64,000 nt of DNA, from the NCBI GenBank assembly GCA_008477525.1, contig SPDT01000006.1, forward strand, positions 3,375,501 to 3,439,500. Direction: 5' to 3'. The stretch is from Hypomyces perniciosus (Eukaryota; Ascomycota; Sordariomycetes; Hypocreales; Hypocreaceae). Position 1 is the stretch's first letter; each line of letters begins with the position of its first letter. The position numbers and the translations under genes are program-made. The notes beneath the pieces were generated by a model that saw nothing but the letters and a program-made list of their open reading frames with translations, was not told the origin of the DNA and made no database searches. This document shows, piece by piece, positions 1 to 13,270 of this stretch.

Positions 1-3000
1 CTTAACCTAATAGATATTTAAATATCTGCTGCAATATTATTTATTTAATTTTATAAAGACCTATCTGTTTAATATATAAAATTAATTTAAATAAATTTAA
101 TAAAAGATATATAAAAGTAGGAATATAAAGTATATTAATTATTAAAGCTTAATAAAGATACTTTTATAAATATATTATAAAGATAAGGCAGCTTTATAGC
201 AGTATAAGTATTATTCTTTATAGCTTTTTATAATTTCCTTGTATACTATTATAGCAGAGAGTACCTTTAAGGGATATTAAAGTTTAATATTAATAAGTTT
301 ATAAAAGTAAAGCTAGAATTAATAGAAAGTAATATTTAAAAGAAACTTTTTAATTAACTATAAAATAAAATTATTGGCTTTCTTTTATAACTAGTAAATA
401 AATTTCCCTTTAAGAGATTATAGGACTATGAAATTAAGCTTTTACTAGAGAAAGAACTACTATATTAAAAAAAACCGCCTAATATTATTAAGTAAACTCT
501 AGGTAATAAGAAAATAGCTAGATAAGAACCTCGCTAAAGGATTTATTAAGGAATCTAGAGTAAAATATACTGCCCCTTTACTTTTTACTGCAAAACCTAA
601 AGGAGGCATCTGCATTTATTAAGACTATTAAAGCCTTAACAATATTACTATAAAGAATCGCTACCTATTACTGCTAATCTAAAAGATACTAGATACTTTA
701 TATAATACTAGATTTTATATTAAACTAGATATAATAGCCGCTTTTAATAATCTTAAAATCGCAGAGAGATATAAATAAAAGATAGTGTTTATAACCCGGT
801 TTAAGTTATTTAAAACCCTTATTATACCTTTCAGTCTTTATAATACCTTAGCCCTTTTTTAATACTATATTAACTATACTTTATATAATTTACTTAATAA
901 AATTTATATAGCCTACTTTAATAATATTTTAGTCTATTTAGCTATATAAAAAGAATACTAATAATATATATAAAAAGTTATAGATAAATTAATTGACGCA
1001 GGTCTTTAAGTTAATATTAAAAAATATAAATTTAAGATAATAAAAATAAAGTACTTTAATTTAATTATTATAAGTAATAGTATTAAAATAGACCTTGAAA
1101 AAGTGGCTGTAATTGTAAGTTAAAAGAGACCCTTAAACCTCTATAAACTCTAACACTTCCTAGGCTTTGCGAATTTCTATTAGTAATTTATTAAAAACTT
1201 CTTTAATATCTGCAAGCCCTTAAATAGCCTTTTAAAGAAAAATACACTATAGAATTAAATAGATTTTTATACCGCTATATTTAATTATTTTAAAACCTAG
1301 TTTATAACTACCTTAATCTTTACCTTTTTTAACTATAATAAAAAGACAGTCCTAAAAATAGATACCTTAAACTAGGCATTTAGTAGTATTCTCTTTTAAT
1401 ATAATAAAGATAATATTTTACAATTAGTAATATACTTTTTATTAAAGTATTTACCTGCTAAATGCAATTATAAGATTTATAATAAAGAACTGCTAGCTAT
1501 TATTAAATTATTAAAAGAATAACGCTTTAAGCTTTAAGGTATAGAAAATGAATTTAAGATTATTATAAACTATAAGAACCTGGAATATTTTATAACTACT
1601 AAAGCATTAAATTAAAGATAAATCTGCTAGTTTAAATTCCTATCTTAATATAATTTCTAGATTATTTACTGGCCTAGGTTAAAAGTAATAAAGCCTAATA
1701 TATTAAGTAGGAGATTTTAGGATATCCCAGTAAAGTTAGATTAAGATAATAGCCAATTAAAAGAATGAAAGAGAACCTTGCTCCTGGAAAGCTGCTTTAA
1801 TCCCTATACCTATACCAATATTATAGAAAGTATAGATAATAAGAACCTATTTACTATAATAACCGGCACCTTGATCCTAGACTTAGAGATATTGATTAAC
1901 GGAATAATTAATAAAGCCTATAAAATATTAGATATAGCGAGTATTATAATGCAGGCGCTTTAAGACCTAGCCATTTAATAATAGCCTAAGAATATTTAAA
2001 GTAATTTAAAGGCAGTAATATAAGACTTTTAAATCTGCGGCAACTAAATATATTACTAGGAATAACTTTTCCTCCTATTAATAAATAAAGTGAAAATATA
2101 AGTTATATACTAAATACACTTTTTTAGGTTAAAGGGATACCTAGGATAAGTAAAAACACTAAACCTCTTTAACTATATATACTAGTAGCTGCAAATATTA
2201 GCCAATATTAATACTTTTATTAAAGGTTATAACCTATACTTTTAAATAAAGTTAAATAGGTCTGCTTTTTTAAGATTCTTAAAACTACTATTAATACTAT
2301 TTTAGGCCTAAAGTAATATTTTAGTAAACTATATTATACTACTGCCTAACTATAACTAGCAAGGCTTAATTTATAAGAATATCCTTATAGTAATATACCG
2401 CTTAATAAAAATATACTATTTTATCGCTACCTATACACTTAACGCTAAAGAATTTATTAATAGCTTTATTTTATATATTTATACCTTATATAAAGCCCTA
2501 GAAACAATTATATTACACTAAAGCATTTAGTTTATATTTAAGTTTTAAAGCAGCTATTTTAATAATTTAGAATTTACTTTAAATATTCTTTAGCCTATTA
2601 TTTAAAAATTAATAGTTAAACTAAACAATTAAACATAAAAGTAAAGCAGTATTTTAAATAGTTTATAAGTTTTTATTAAAATAATTAAATAAATTAGTTA
2701 TTACTTATAGAATTTATTTAGAATAATTAAATATTTAAGATAATAGGAACTTTACTATTTTTTGTAAATTATAGTTTTTACCTGCGCCTAAAAGTTAAGC
2801 CTTTAAACCCTTGCCCGCTAAACCTATTTATCGCCTAAAAGAGGAGTTTCTATAAAGTAAATATTATAGCTAAGCATTTCTAATAAATCCTAGATTAATT
2901 AAAAGCCCTTACAGTATAATCGATTGCTTAATATAAGGCTGCAGCTAATATATTAAAAAAGGACTTATATTAATTTATAGTTAGTAAAAAGGTATAGTTA

Positions 3001-3603
3001 AAGATTAAATACTTTAAAATAAACTGCTTAATAAAGAAAGGAGATAATAAATAGGTAGGCCTATATAAAATCCTTAATATATACCTTTAAGCTTATTAAC
3101 TTAAACTCCTTAACTATATTTATATTTTCCCTATATTTTATAACTCTCTCTTTAAACTGCTAGTAGTTAATAAAGTAAATTAATAGATATATCTACCGGG
3201 ATGATACGCTATTAATAAGTAAGAGAATAAGAATATACAGGGATAAGTCTTTAAAAAAGATAATAAAATAAATAAAGTAATGGAAAAGTAGGAATTTAAT
3301 GAGATCCTTGACTATTATAATAAGGATAGCCTATACTATTATATAGCCTAGAAATACTATACACTAAACTGGCAACCTATAAAGGATCTGAAAGGATAAA
3401 ACGCTGCCCTTTTAAAATACTATATAAAAAATCCTGATAAGCCTAGCCCGCCTGCCTAGGTCAAGAAAAGGAAGATAACCGACTAGCTAGACCCGCAATG
3501 CAGTAGCCGCTTATAATGGAATTAATATAATAGGAGGATTGGAATATATATAGTTTTGGAATAGCTATTTAGGGGCAAATAGAGTTTAAAAAGGGGGGGG
3601 TAC
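1..3603 (+). mobile_element. RIP-degraded Ty3/gypsy chromovirus, left end outside window
   Basis: This is a TA-rich wreck of a pol region read on the plus strand. Despite many stops, conceptual reading shows a gypsy reverse-transcriptase segment at about 535-760 (a FIK..-type start, a KPKGG-like block, a LDI.AAF-like block), an RNase H-like stretch at about 1360-1600, and a chromodomain at about 3295-3400 with the W..Y / W-P pattern, as expected at the integrase C-terminus of chromoviruses. A polypurine run ends at about 3600, directly before a likely LTR. No open frame of useful length survives, so the copy is dead. It belongs to a different family from the three elements to its right because the sequence after its polypurine tract does not match their LTR. 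Protease and gag would lie at or beyond the left edge. Confidence 0.75.
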
Positions 3604-3765
3604 TGTTACAGCACTAAGCCTGCCCTTTAATGACTTATTAGTATTATATGCGTCCTTACGTAATGACTTAGTCCTACACCTTTAAACCACATTCTTATAG
3701 CTTCTTGCCTTGTTTAAGGCATAATAAAGATATTACCTTAACCCGCTGTTCTGTATGCCGTGATA
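3604..3765 (+). repeat. Probable 3' LTR of the left gypsy element
   Basis: The stretch starts with TGTTACAG directly after a polypurine run plus a short spacer and ends with TGATA, where homology to the minus-strand element family begins abruptly at about 3766. Its length (about 162 bp) is short but reasonable for an LTR. The 5' LTR is not in the window, so the boundaries rest on the left polypurine tract and the right homology break only. Confidence 0.5.
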
Positions 3766-6700
3766 GCTGCTGTATCTTTAAGTATATATATCGGTTTTTA
3801 AGTTAGCTTTATATATCTTTTCTACTATATTAATACTTCGCAGAAAAAAGCTGTAACCTTACTGTTTAATCCTCGCGCAAAGGACCTCTTTAATTTCCTA
3901 TTTATTCTCGCTATCTATTTATATTAGTAGTAGTTGAAGGTTATTTAAAATCTGGCCTAGAAAAAGGTTATTAGCTGCTTTTTTTAGTAGATTAATATAA
4001 AATCGCAGGTATATACCAGTTAATACACCTAGTTCCACTATATAAAAGCTAATAACCTTTATTACTATATACTTATAATATAAAGCATTAAGCTTTTTAA
4101 AAGGCTAGGGAGTATTATAGTTGCTAAAATATAGCTAGACTTTATCTTTTACTTTATATTTCTTAAAGGGGCCTTGCTATTAGTTTATATAGTCTTTATA
4201 GTATTATTATATAGCGGCAAGTACTATTTAAGTAAAGGCAGTTACTCTTTTTAATCTTTTAACTAATTCTTTTACAGCTTTCTCCTTTTAATCCTTTAAT
4301 TTAATAGCTTTATTTTTTTTATATATAATTAAAAGGGTTTTATATAATAGCTATATTTAAAGAAAAAGGGGTTTATTTAAATAGCTGTATATTCGCGGTT
4401 ATTTAAAGCTAGTTATACTATTAGGCAGAGGTCTCCTTAATCGCTTTAAGAGTAGTCTATATATACTTTAAGGTATATTTAGATCTCTTAATTACTCCTT
4501 TTTGGTTTACTGTTAGTCTATAAGTAATATACTATACTTAAATATTACTAGGTTCCTGCTAGTTTATAAAAAACTTTTTAAAAGCAGTTAATTTAATTAA
4601 ATCTTTAATTATTAACTATAAATTAAAGTATTTTATAAAACTAATAATAGTATTAAAGGAACCTCTTTATATATACTTTTACCTCTATACTCTTTATTAC
4701 TTTAAAGGTAATATTTTTAATAAGCCAGTTAATAATAACTTAAAGGTATTATATTTATATTAATTTTATAAGTAGTAAATTAATTATAAAGTCTATAGTT
4801 AAGTCACTATAGATATACTAAGGAATAGGTAATAGTTTAAAGAGTCTTTACTTATAGTTTCTCTATACTTTTCCTCTTTTATATATACTGCAGTTATAAA
4901 GGAATTATTAAACTATACTATTAATTCCTAGCTAAAAAAACCTATAAGAAATAATAGTTAAGGTTCTATTATAACCTAGGTAGCCTAAAACTGCAGTATT
5001 ATATTCTACTTATATAATGCAAATATATAGCATTTTGCCTTCTTTTTTAATTATAGCCAGTACCTAGATATAGTCTTAAAATATTAATCTCTATTCTTTA
5101 TTAATTATATATTTTAATATTTATACTTTAAATTAAAGGTTTATAAAAAGGGTGCGCTTTTTTTTTTAATTATAATATATATTTATTAATATACTAGGTC
5201 CTTTTAAATTATTAGGTTCTATAAGTTTTATAGTTTCTTATTTCTATTAAATATATATATTAAAGGGAAATCAGTATCGCTATCCTTAAATCTCTATATT
5301 GCTAATGCAGCTAGGATAAATTATATATAGCGGCTTAGTTTATACTTATTGCCTTTATTAAATAGAAGGTCTTATTCCCTATAGCTTAATGTATTAGGAG
5401 CGGCTGCCTTACTGCCTAGCTTATATTAGATTATAAAATTAAACTGGGAAAGGAACTCTACCTAGCGCATTTATTATTCAAAGAGTTTCCTATATATTAT
5501 AAAAAACTGCAAGTTCTTATAGTTTAAAATAACTATAAAGGGGTTATAGCTATATAGCTCTACTTTTTACTCTTTTAAATAGCGAATTATTACTAGTATT
5601 TTTTTATTATAGATAAAATAGTTATATTTAGCGGGGCTTAGCTTTTATAAGTAGTAAACTATAATATAATATTCTCCTTTTTTATCTTTTTATAAAAGGA
5701 CTCCTTTTAAAGTATATTTTAAATAGTTTACTTTAATAAAGGTATATTTTATAAGATTCTAAGCTTATAGTATAGGGGCTTTAATAAAGAGGTGTTTAAG
5801 CTTTTAAAAGGCTGCTTTTTTTATACCTTTTTACTAGAAAAAGGTCTTTTTTTAATTAGCTTTATAAGTAGGTAAACTATTTAAGAGAATTTAAGGATAA
5901 ATATTTAGTAGTAATTAATAAAGTTAAAAAAGCTTTAAACTTTTATTACTATTATAAGTGCCTACTACTCGCTAATAGCTTACTATTTTTTAAGGTTACA
6001 GGTAATTCCTTTACTAGTATATATAATAAACCTAAAATATTTAATCTTTTTTTATATAAATATATACTTTTTAGGATTTAAATATAGCCTAGTATTAGTG
6101 AAAGTATATAAAACTTACTAGACCTTCTTTATATAGTTCTTTTATAACCTATTAGTATAAATTAAGATATTGTTAAGGTATATAGATATAAAGTCATTTA
6201 AAAAGGGGTATAGTACCTAGTTAATATACTATTAAAATACTGCTAGTGCGCTGGTAAGTTTAAATAAAACTACCTGCCACTTATATAAGCTATAGTATAT
6301 ATAGAATATAGTCTTATATTTTTCTTTTTTTATAACCTTAATTTTATAAAATGCAGCTACTATATCTAGCTTTATAAACCACTTTACTTTTATTAAACTA
6401 TTAAAGGTTTTAGAAAAAAGGGGGAGGGGGTAGCGATTTTACTGTATTATTGCATTTAAAGCGCAGTAGTTTATATAAAAGTGAATTCCTCCTCTAGGTT
6501 TTTAAATAAAGAAAATAAAGGCTATAGCAGCTAAGCTACTAGCTTAAATAAATCCCTTATTAAGTAAATTAAAAAGGGTTTTCTATAATACTAATAATTC
6601 CTCGCGTAATATACTATAAAAAGGGCCTTAAAGGAGTTTTAGTTCTTTACTATATTTATTAGCTTTTAAGGGAATCTGTAAATTAACTTTTAGGCAATAT

Positions 6701-7373
6701 AGTAAAAGTTTAATAGCTTCTTTTATAGAAAATAATAAATAAAACTCTTTATATAGTTTAGGGGGGATATATTTTGAAAGATCTATAGGTTTTTTAAGTT
6801 AAAGTACTTTTTTAATATTAAATAAGCTAATAGCTTAAAGGAAGTATATTTCCTTTTTACTATTTCTTTTAATATAATAGTATTTTACTTATAATATTAA
6901 AGCTAATATAAGCCAGGCTCTTTATATAGCTTTAATATTCCTAGGCTCCTCTTTATTTATAAATTATAGCTATAGGCTAGCTTTTCTATAGCTAACTTCT
7001 TTCTTAACTATATTATATATTACCTAGTTAGCCTTAGCTTAAAGTTTATTAAGGATTAGGTTATAATTTAGTTTATTTATTATATAGGTATATTAATATT
7101 TAATATAGCTATATAAATCTAGGTAAATAATAGTAATATAGCTAGTTTTTACCTTTTTATAGATTTTAATAAATGTTTTAATCTTCCTTTTAATAATTTT
7201 AATTTATAAAAGGTATAACTTTTAAGTAAAAGAGGAGTTTATAATAGTATAAAGGTTATAGCTAGTATTAAATAATACTATAATAGGTATATTCTCTATT
7301 TTGGCTTATAATATTATTAATTTACTAGTTATTTGCTCTTTAAACTCTTTTTATCCCTTTAATTCTTCCTTTA

Positions 7374-7599
7374 TATAACGGGTATAGCTTAACTGGAAAG
7401 TATATAGTTAGGGTACCTCTGTATTATCTATTTATAACTAAAGGAAGGAAGCTCTATACTAGCTATATATACGTTATATAGTTATATATATAGGGTTATG
7501 GCTAAGGTGGTTTCCTAATTAGGTAAGTGGTCTAGTATTGGTTGTATTTCCGGATTCGGCGTAGTCGTGATTCTAGGAGATATAGCCTAGCCTATAATA
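7374..7599 (-). repeat. 3' LTR of the second gypsy copy
   Basis: 226 bp, reverse-complement orientation. It is followed by TTACCCCCCC, the reverse complement of the polypurine tract, which marks it as the 3' LTR of a minus-strand element. Differences from the intact LTR are RIP-type transitions. Confidence 0.93.
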
Positions 7600-10500
7600 T
7601 TACCCCCCCTTTTTATAGTAGCTCTCTCTTTAAGCGCAATTACTTTGCTGGCGTATAGCTGTTAAGTGGCCTGTTATTAAATTCAATTAGGCTATATTTA
7701 GATATATAGTTATTAAAGGCTGCTATATCTTTAAATATATATATTGGTTCCTAGGTTAGCTTTATATATCCTTTCCACTATATTAATATTTCGCAGAAAA
7801 AGCTGCGACCTTGCCGCTTAGTCCTTACGCAAAGGACCTCTTTAACTTCCTATTTATCCTCGCTATCTACTTATATTAGTAATAGTTAAAGGTTATCTGA
7901 AATCTAGCCTAAAAGGGGGTTATTAGCTGCTTTTTTTAGCAGGTTAATATAAAATCGCGGGTATATGCTAGTTAATATACCTAGTTCTACTATATAAAGG
8001 CTAATAACCTTTATTACTATATATTTATAATATAAAGCATTAAGCTTCTTAAAAGGCTAGGGAGTATTATAGTTATTAAAGTATAGCTAGACTTTATCTT
8101 TTACTTTATATCTTTTAAAGGGGCTTTACTGCTAGTTCGCGGAGTCTTTATAGTATTATTATATAGCGGTAAATACTATTTAAGTAAAAGCAGTTACTCT
8201 TTCTAGTCTTTTAACTATTTCTTTTATAGCTTTCTCTTCTAGGTCCTTTAATCTAATAGCTTTATTTTCTTTTATATATAGCTAAAAGGGTTCTATATAG
8301 TAGCTATACTTAAGGAAAAAGGGGCTTATTTAAATAGCTGTATATTTACGGTTATTTAAAGCTAATTGCGCTACTAGGAAAAGGTCTCCTTAATCGCTTT
8401 AAGAGTAGTCTATATATACTTTAAAGTATACTTAGATCTCTTAATTACTTTTCTTTAATCTGCTGTTAATTTATAGGTAATATACTATACTTAGGCGTTA
8501 CTGGGTTCCTGCTAGTTTACAGACAGCTCTTTAAAAGCAGCTAGTTTAATTAAATCCTGAATCGCTAACTATAAACCAGGGCATCCTATAAAACTAATAA
8601 TAGTATTAAAAAAACCTCTTTATATATACTTCTGCCTTTATATTTTCCATTACCTTAAAAGTAATATTTTTAATAAACTAGTTAATAATAACCTAAAAGT
8701 ATTATACCTATATTAGTTTTATAGGTAATAGGTTAACTATAAAGTCTATAGTTAGGTTACTGCAGATACGTTAAGGAATAGGTAGTAGTTTAAAGAGTCT
8801 TTACTTATAGCTTCTTTATACTTTTCCTTTTTTATATATATTATAGTTACGGAAAAATTATTAAACTATACTGCTAATTCCTGGCTAAAAAAACCTGCAG
8901 GAAATAATAGTTAAGGTTTTATTATAACCTAAATAGCCTAAAACTATAGTATTATATTTTACTTATATAATGCAAGTGCATAGTATTTTGCCTTTTTCTT
9001 TAATTATAGCTAGTACCTAAATATAGTCTTAGAATATTAATCTCTATTCTTTATTAATTATATATTCTAATATTTATACTTTAAGTTAAAGGTTTATAAA
9101 GAGGGAGCGCTTTTTTTTCTTAACTGCAGTATATACCTATTAATATACTAGGTCCTTTTAAATCGTTAGGTTTTATAGGTCTTATAGTTTTTTATTTCTG
9201 TTAAATATATATATTAAAGGGAGATTAATATTGCTATTTTTAAATCTTTATATTGCTAGTGCGGCTAAGATAAGTTATATATAGTAGCTTAGTTTGCGTT
9301 TATTGCCTTTATTAAATAAAAGGTCTTATTCCCTGCAGCTTAATGTATTAGGAGTAGCTGCCTTACTGCCTGGCTTATATTAGATTATAAAATTAAACTA
9401 GGAAAGGAACTTTACCTAGTATATTTATTATTTAAAGAGTTTCTTGCGCATTATAAAGAACTGTAAGTTTTTATAGTCTAAAATAACTATAAAGGGGTTA
9501 TAGCTATATAGCTTTATTTTCTACTCTTTTAAATAGTAAATTACTGCTAGTATTTCTTTATTATAAATAAAATAGTTATATTTAGCAAGGCTTAGCTTCT
9601 ATAAATAGTAAACTATAATATAATATTCTCCTTTTTTATTTTTTTATAAAAGGACTCCTTTTAAAGTATATTTTAAATAGTCTGCTTTAATAAAGGTATA
9701 TTTTATAGGATCCTAAACTTATAGTATAGGGGCTTTAATAAAGAGGCGTTTAAGCTCCTAAAAGGCTGCTTTTTCTATACCTTTCTATTAAAAGGGGGTC
9801 CCCTTTTTAGTTAGCCTTATAAGCAGGTAAGCTATCTAAAAGAACCTAAAAATAAATATCTAATAGTAATTAGTAAAGCTAAGGAAGCTTTAGACTTTTA
9901 TTACTATTATAAGTGCCTGCTACTCGCTAATAGTTTACTGCTTTTTAAAGTCGCAGGCAATTCCCTTACTAGTATATATAATAAACCTAACGTATTTAAT
10001 CTCTTTCTATATAAACGTATATTTCTTAAGATTTAAATATAGCCTAGTATTAGCGAGGGTGTATAAAACTCGCTAAACCTTTTTTATATAGTCCTTTTAT
10101 AACCTATTAATATAGATTAGGATATTATCGAGGTATATAGATATAAAGTTATTTAAAAAGGGGTATAATACCTAGTTAATATACTATTAAAATACTGCTA
10201 GTGCGCTAGTAAATTTAAATAGAATTACCTGTTATTTATATAGGCTATATTATATATAGAATACAGTTTTATATTCTTCTCCTTTTATAACCTTAATTTT
10301 ATAAAATACAGCTACTATATTTAACTTTATAAACCACTTTACTTTTATTAAACTATTAAGGGTTTTAGAAAAAAGGGGGAGGGGGTAGCGATCTTGCTAT
10401 ATTATTGCATTTAAGGCGCAGTAGTCTATATAAAAGTAAATTCCTCTTCCAGGTTTCTAAATAAAGAGGATAAAGGCTACAGCAGTTAAGCTGCTAGTTT

Positions 10501-12566
10501 AAATAAATCCTTTATTAAATAAGTCGAGGAGGGTCTTTTATAATATTAATAATTCCTTGCGTAATATACTATAAAAGGGGCTTTAAAGGAGTTCCAGTTC
10601 TTTACTATATCTATTAGCTTTTAAAGGAATCTATAAATTAACTTTAAGGCAGTATAGTAGAAGCTTAGTAGCTTTTTTTATAGAGAATAGTAAATAAAAC
10701 TCTTTATATAGTTTAAAAGGAATATATTCTTAAAGATTTATAGGTTTTTTAGGCTAGAGTGCTTTTTTAATATTAAATAAGCTAATAGTTTAAAGGAAGT
10801 ATATTTTTTTTTTGCTATTCTTTTTAATATAATAGTATTCTACTTGCAATATTAAGGCTAATATAAGCTATGCTTTTTATATAGCTTTAATATTCTTAGG
10901 CTCCTCTTTATTTATAAATTATAGCTATAGGCTAGCTTTTCTATAGTTAACTTTTTTTGAACTGTATTATATATTACCTAGTTAGCTTTAATTTAAAGTT
11001 TATTAAAGATTAGGTTATAGTTTAGTTTATTTACTATATAGGTGTATTAATATTTAATATAACTATATAGATTTAGGTAAATAATAGCGATATAGCTGGT
11101 TTTTACCTTCTTATAGATTTTAATAAATGTTTTAATTTTCCTTTTAGTAATTTTAATTTACAGGAGATATAACTTTTAAGTAAAGGAGGAGTTTATAATA
11201 GTATAAAGGTTATAGCCAGTATTAAATAGTGCTATAATAGGTATATTCTTTATTCTGGCTTATAATATTATTAATTCGCTGGTTATTTGCTTTTTAAACT
11301 CTTTTTATCCCTTTAGTTTTTCCTTTATAGGCTTTAACGCTTAACTTTACATTAAAGCTAATCTTTTAACTTATCGCTAAAGTTACTATTTTCCTTACTA
11401 TTAGTATACTGGTTATTATTATTAGACTTACGGTCAGCGATCTAGACCTAATGCGCCTAGGCTTTATAGCCTTTCTTGCAAAACTAGGCAATATATCCCT
11501 CTTTCCTGCAATAGTAATATATAGCCTCTTAGGCAGTGTTTGCCTCGCTTACTAAAGAGCTGCGTCGGTGCTGGTTCTTTATATAGTTTATACCCTTTAT
11601 CTAGGTATTGCCCTTTTTATCGACTGCTTATATATAGTCCTTTAAAGTGTAATATAGTTAAGGTTTATTATATTTTTTCTGCTAGGAGTAGCCTATTAAA
11701 TCAGCTCTTATATTTTATTAGTCTAGATTTAATCGTTTAATGCAATTAGCAATATCCTAGACTTTAATAAGCTATTTACTATAGGTAAGCGGCAGGTTTA
11801 CTATTACTAAGCGGAATTATAGTTCTAGAGATAATGCTCCTTTAAGGAAGATAATTTTAGTTTAGTCAGCCTAGTTGTTGCTGCCTGCCTTAAAAAGCTT
11901 TTATTTAAAGCAAAGAAGGAAAAATAAAAGTAAAGTCTTATTTCCTTACTTAAAAGTGCGCAGCTTTTACACAGCTTAGTTCCAGAGTCTTTAATCTTTA
12001 TAGGTATAGTCTAGGTATTATATAAATTCTACTAGGTTATAGTTCCTATTAGTTCCTTTTAATATATAAAAAGTAGCAACTACCTGCTTAAATATAGCAT
12101 TTAAGCAGGAGTTAATAAAGTATTACTGTTCTTTATTGGTATTATAGAACTTTTTATTAAATTTAAGCTTTTTGCATATATTTTACGCTTATACAATATA
12201 CTCTTTTTGCTTTCCTAAGAATTTAAATAGGTTAAAAAGTAGCTTCCTTTTAACCTTAAAAGCTTATATAAACTTTATTATAAAGGTTAATATAGGCTTT
12301 ATAATTATAGCTTGCGCAGGTTTTTGCTTAAGTTATAGAAGGAATAATATTTTATTTTCCTAGCTATCTAGCCTTTAAGTCACTAGTACTATAAAGTCTA
12401 GCTTTTTTATTAATATAGCTATTTGTTTTTGTCAAGGTAAAACAACTTACTTGATCTATAACTGTATATTATTGCCTTTAAAGGCTTAGTCTTTAAAATT
12501 CACTATTTTCCTTTTATAGTAAAAGTTCTGTTACTTACTGGCTAGGTAGTAGTTAAGCTATAGATA

Positions 12567-12792
12567 TATAATAGGTATAGCTTAACTAGAAAGTATACAG
12601 TTAAGGCACTTCTGTATTGTTTATCTATCGCTAAAGGAAGGAAGCTCTATACTAGCTATATATACATTATATAGTTATATGTATAGGGTTATAGTTAAGG
12701 TGGTTTCCTACTTAGGTAAGCGGTCTAGTATTGGTTGTATTTCCGGATTCAGCGTAGTTATGATTCCGGGAGACATAGCCTAGCCTATAACA
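12567..12792 (-). repeat. 5' LTR of the second gypsy copy
   Basis: 226 bp, reverse-complement orientation. It is preceded at 12556-12566 by AGCTATAGATA, the reverse complement of the primer-binding site of the intact element, so it is the 5' LTR of a minus-strand element. One A/C difference from the intact LTR near 12628 is not a RIP change. Confidence 0.92.
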
Positions 12793-12984
12793 CTTTATAG
12801 GCTTTAACGCTTAACTTTATATTAAAGCTAATCTTTTAACTTATTACTAAAGTTACTGTTTTCTTTACTATTAGTATACTGGTTATTATTATTAGATTTA
12901 TGGTCAGTGATTTAGACTTAATATACCTAAGCTTTATAGCCTTTTTTGCAATATTAGGCAATATATCCCTTTTTCCTATAATAG

Positions 12985-13210
12985 TGTCACAGGCTAGGCC
13001 ATGTCTCCCGGAATCACGACTACGCCGAATCCGGAAATACGACCAATACTAGACCGCTTACCTAATTAGGAAACCACCTCGGCCACAACCCTATACGCAC
13101 AACTATATAACGCATACATAGCTAGTATAGAGCTTCCTTCCTTCAGCTATAGATAGACAATACAGAGGTGCCCTAACTGCGTGCTTTCCAGTTAGGCTAC
13201 ACCCGTTACA
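12985..13210 (+). repeat. 5' LTR of the intact element
   Basis: Begins TGTCAC and ends GTTACA, giving the inverted ends TGT..ACA. It holds a TATATAA box at 13104-13110. The predicted transcript start is 13145, from complementarity with the primer-binding site, giving U3 of about 160 bp and R-U5 of about 66 bp. Confidence 0.97.
13104..13110 (+). promoter_or_regulatory. TATA box in the 5' LTR
   Basis: TATATAA lies 35-41 bp upstream of the RNA start predicted by the self-priming model (13145). The same box is present in the 3' LTR. Confidence 0.6.
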
Positions 13211-13221
13211 TATCTATAGCT
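13211..13221 (+). promoter_or_regulatory. Primer-binding site, self-priming type
   Basis: TATCTATAGCT starts at the first base after the LTR and is the exact reverse complement of AGCTATAGATA at 13145-13155 inside the LTR. In the Tf1/sushi-type elements the first 11 nt of the mRNA fold back onto the primer site to prime reverse transcription. The length, the adjacency and the TATA spacing all fit that mechanism. No match to a tRNA 3' end was recognised. Confidence 0.75.
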
Positions 13222-13270
13222 CAGCTACTACCTAGCCAGTGAGTAACGGAACTCTCACTGCAGAAGGAAA

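Larger units (their letters stand above)
7374..12792 (-). mobile_element. Second RIP-degraded gypsy copy, full length
   Basis: A complete 5419-bp minus-strand copy with two 226-bp LTRs (7374-7599 and 12567-12792) and a CTTTA target duplication at 7369-7373 and 12793-12797. It sits inside the older minus-strand copy. The intact plus-strand element provides the undamaged reference. Comparing the LTR at 7374-7599 with the reverse complement of the intact LTR, every difference I see is C to T or G to A, the RIP signature. All reading frames are destroyed. RIP is known to act on both strands of duplicated DNA during the sexual cycle in ascomycetes; its action here is inferred from the mutation spectrum. 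Confidence 0.93.

Noticed and set aside
1778..1963. 61-codon open stretch in the TA-rich block
   Set aside because: Lies in the RIP-degraded pol region; frames there are remnants or chance.
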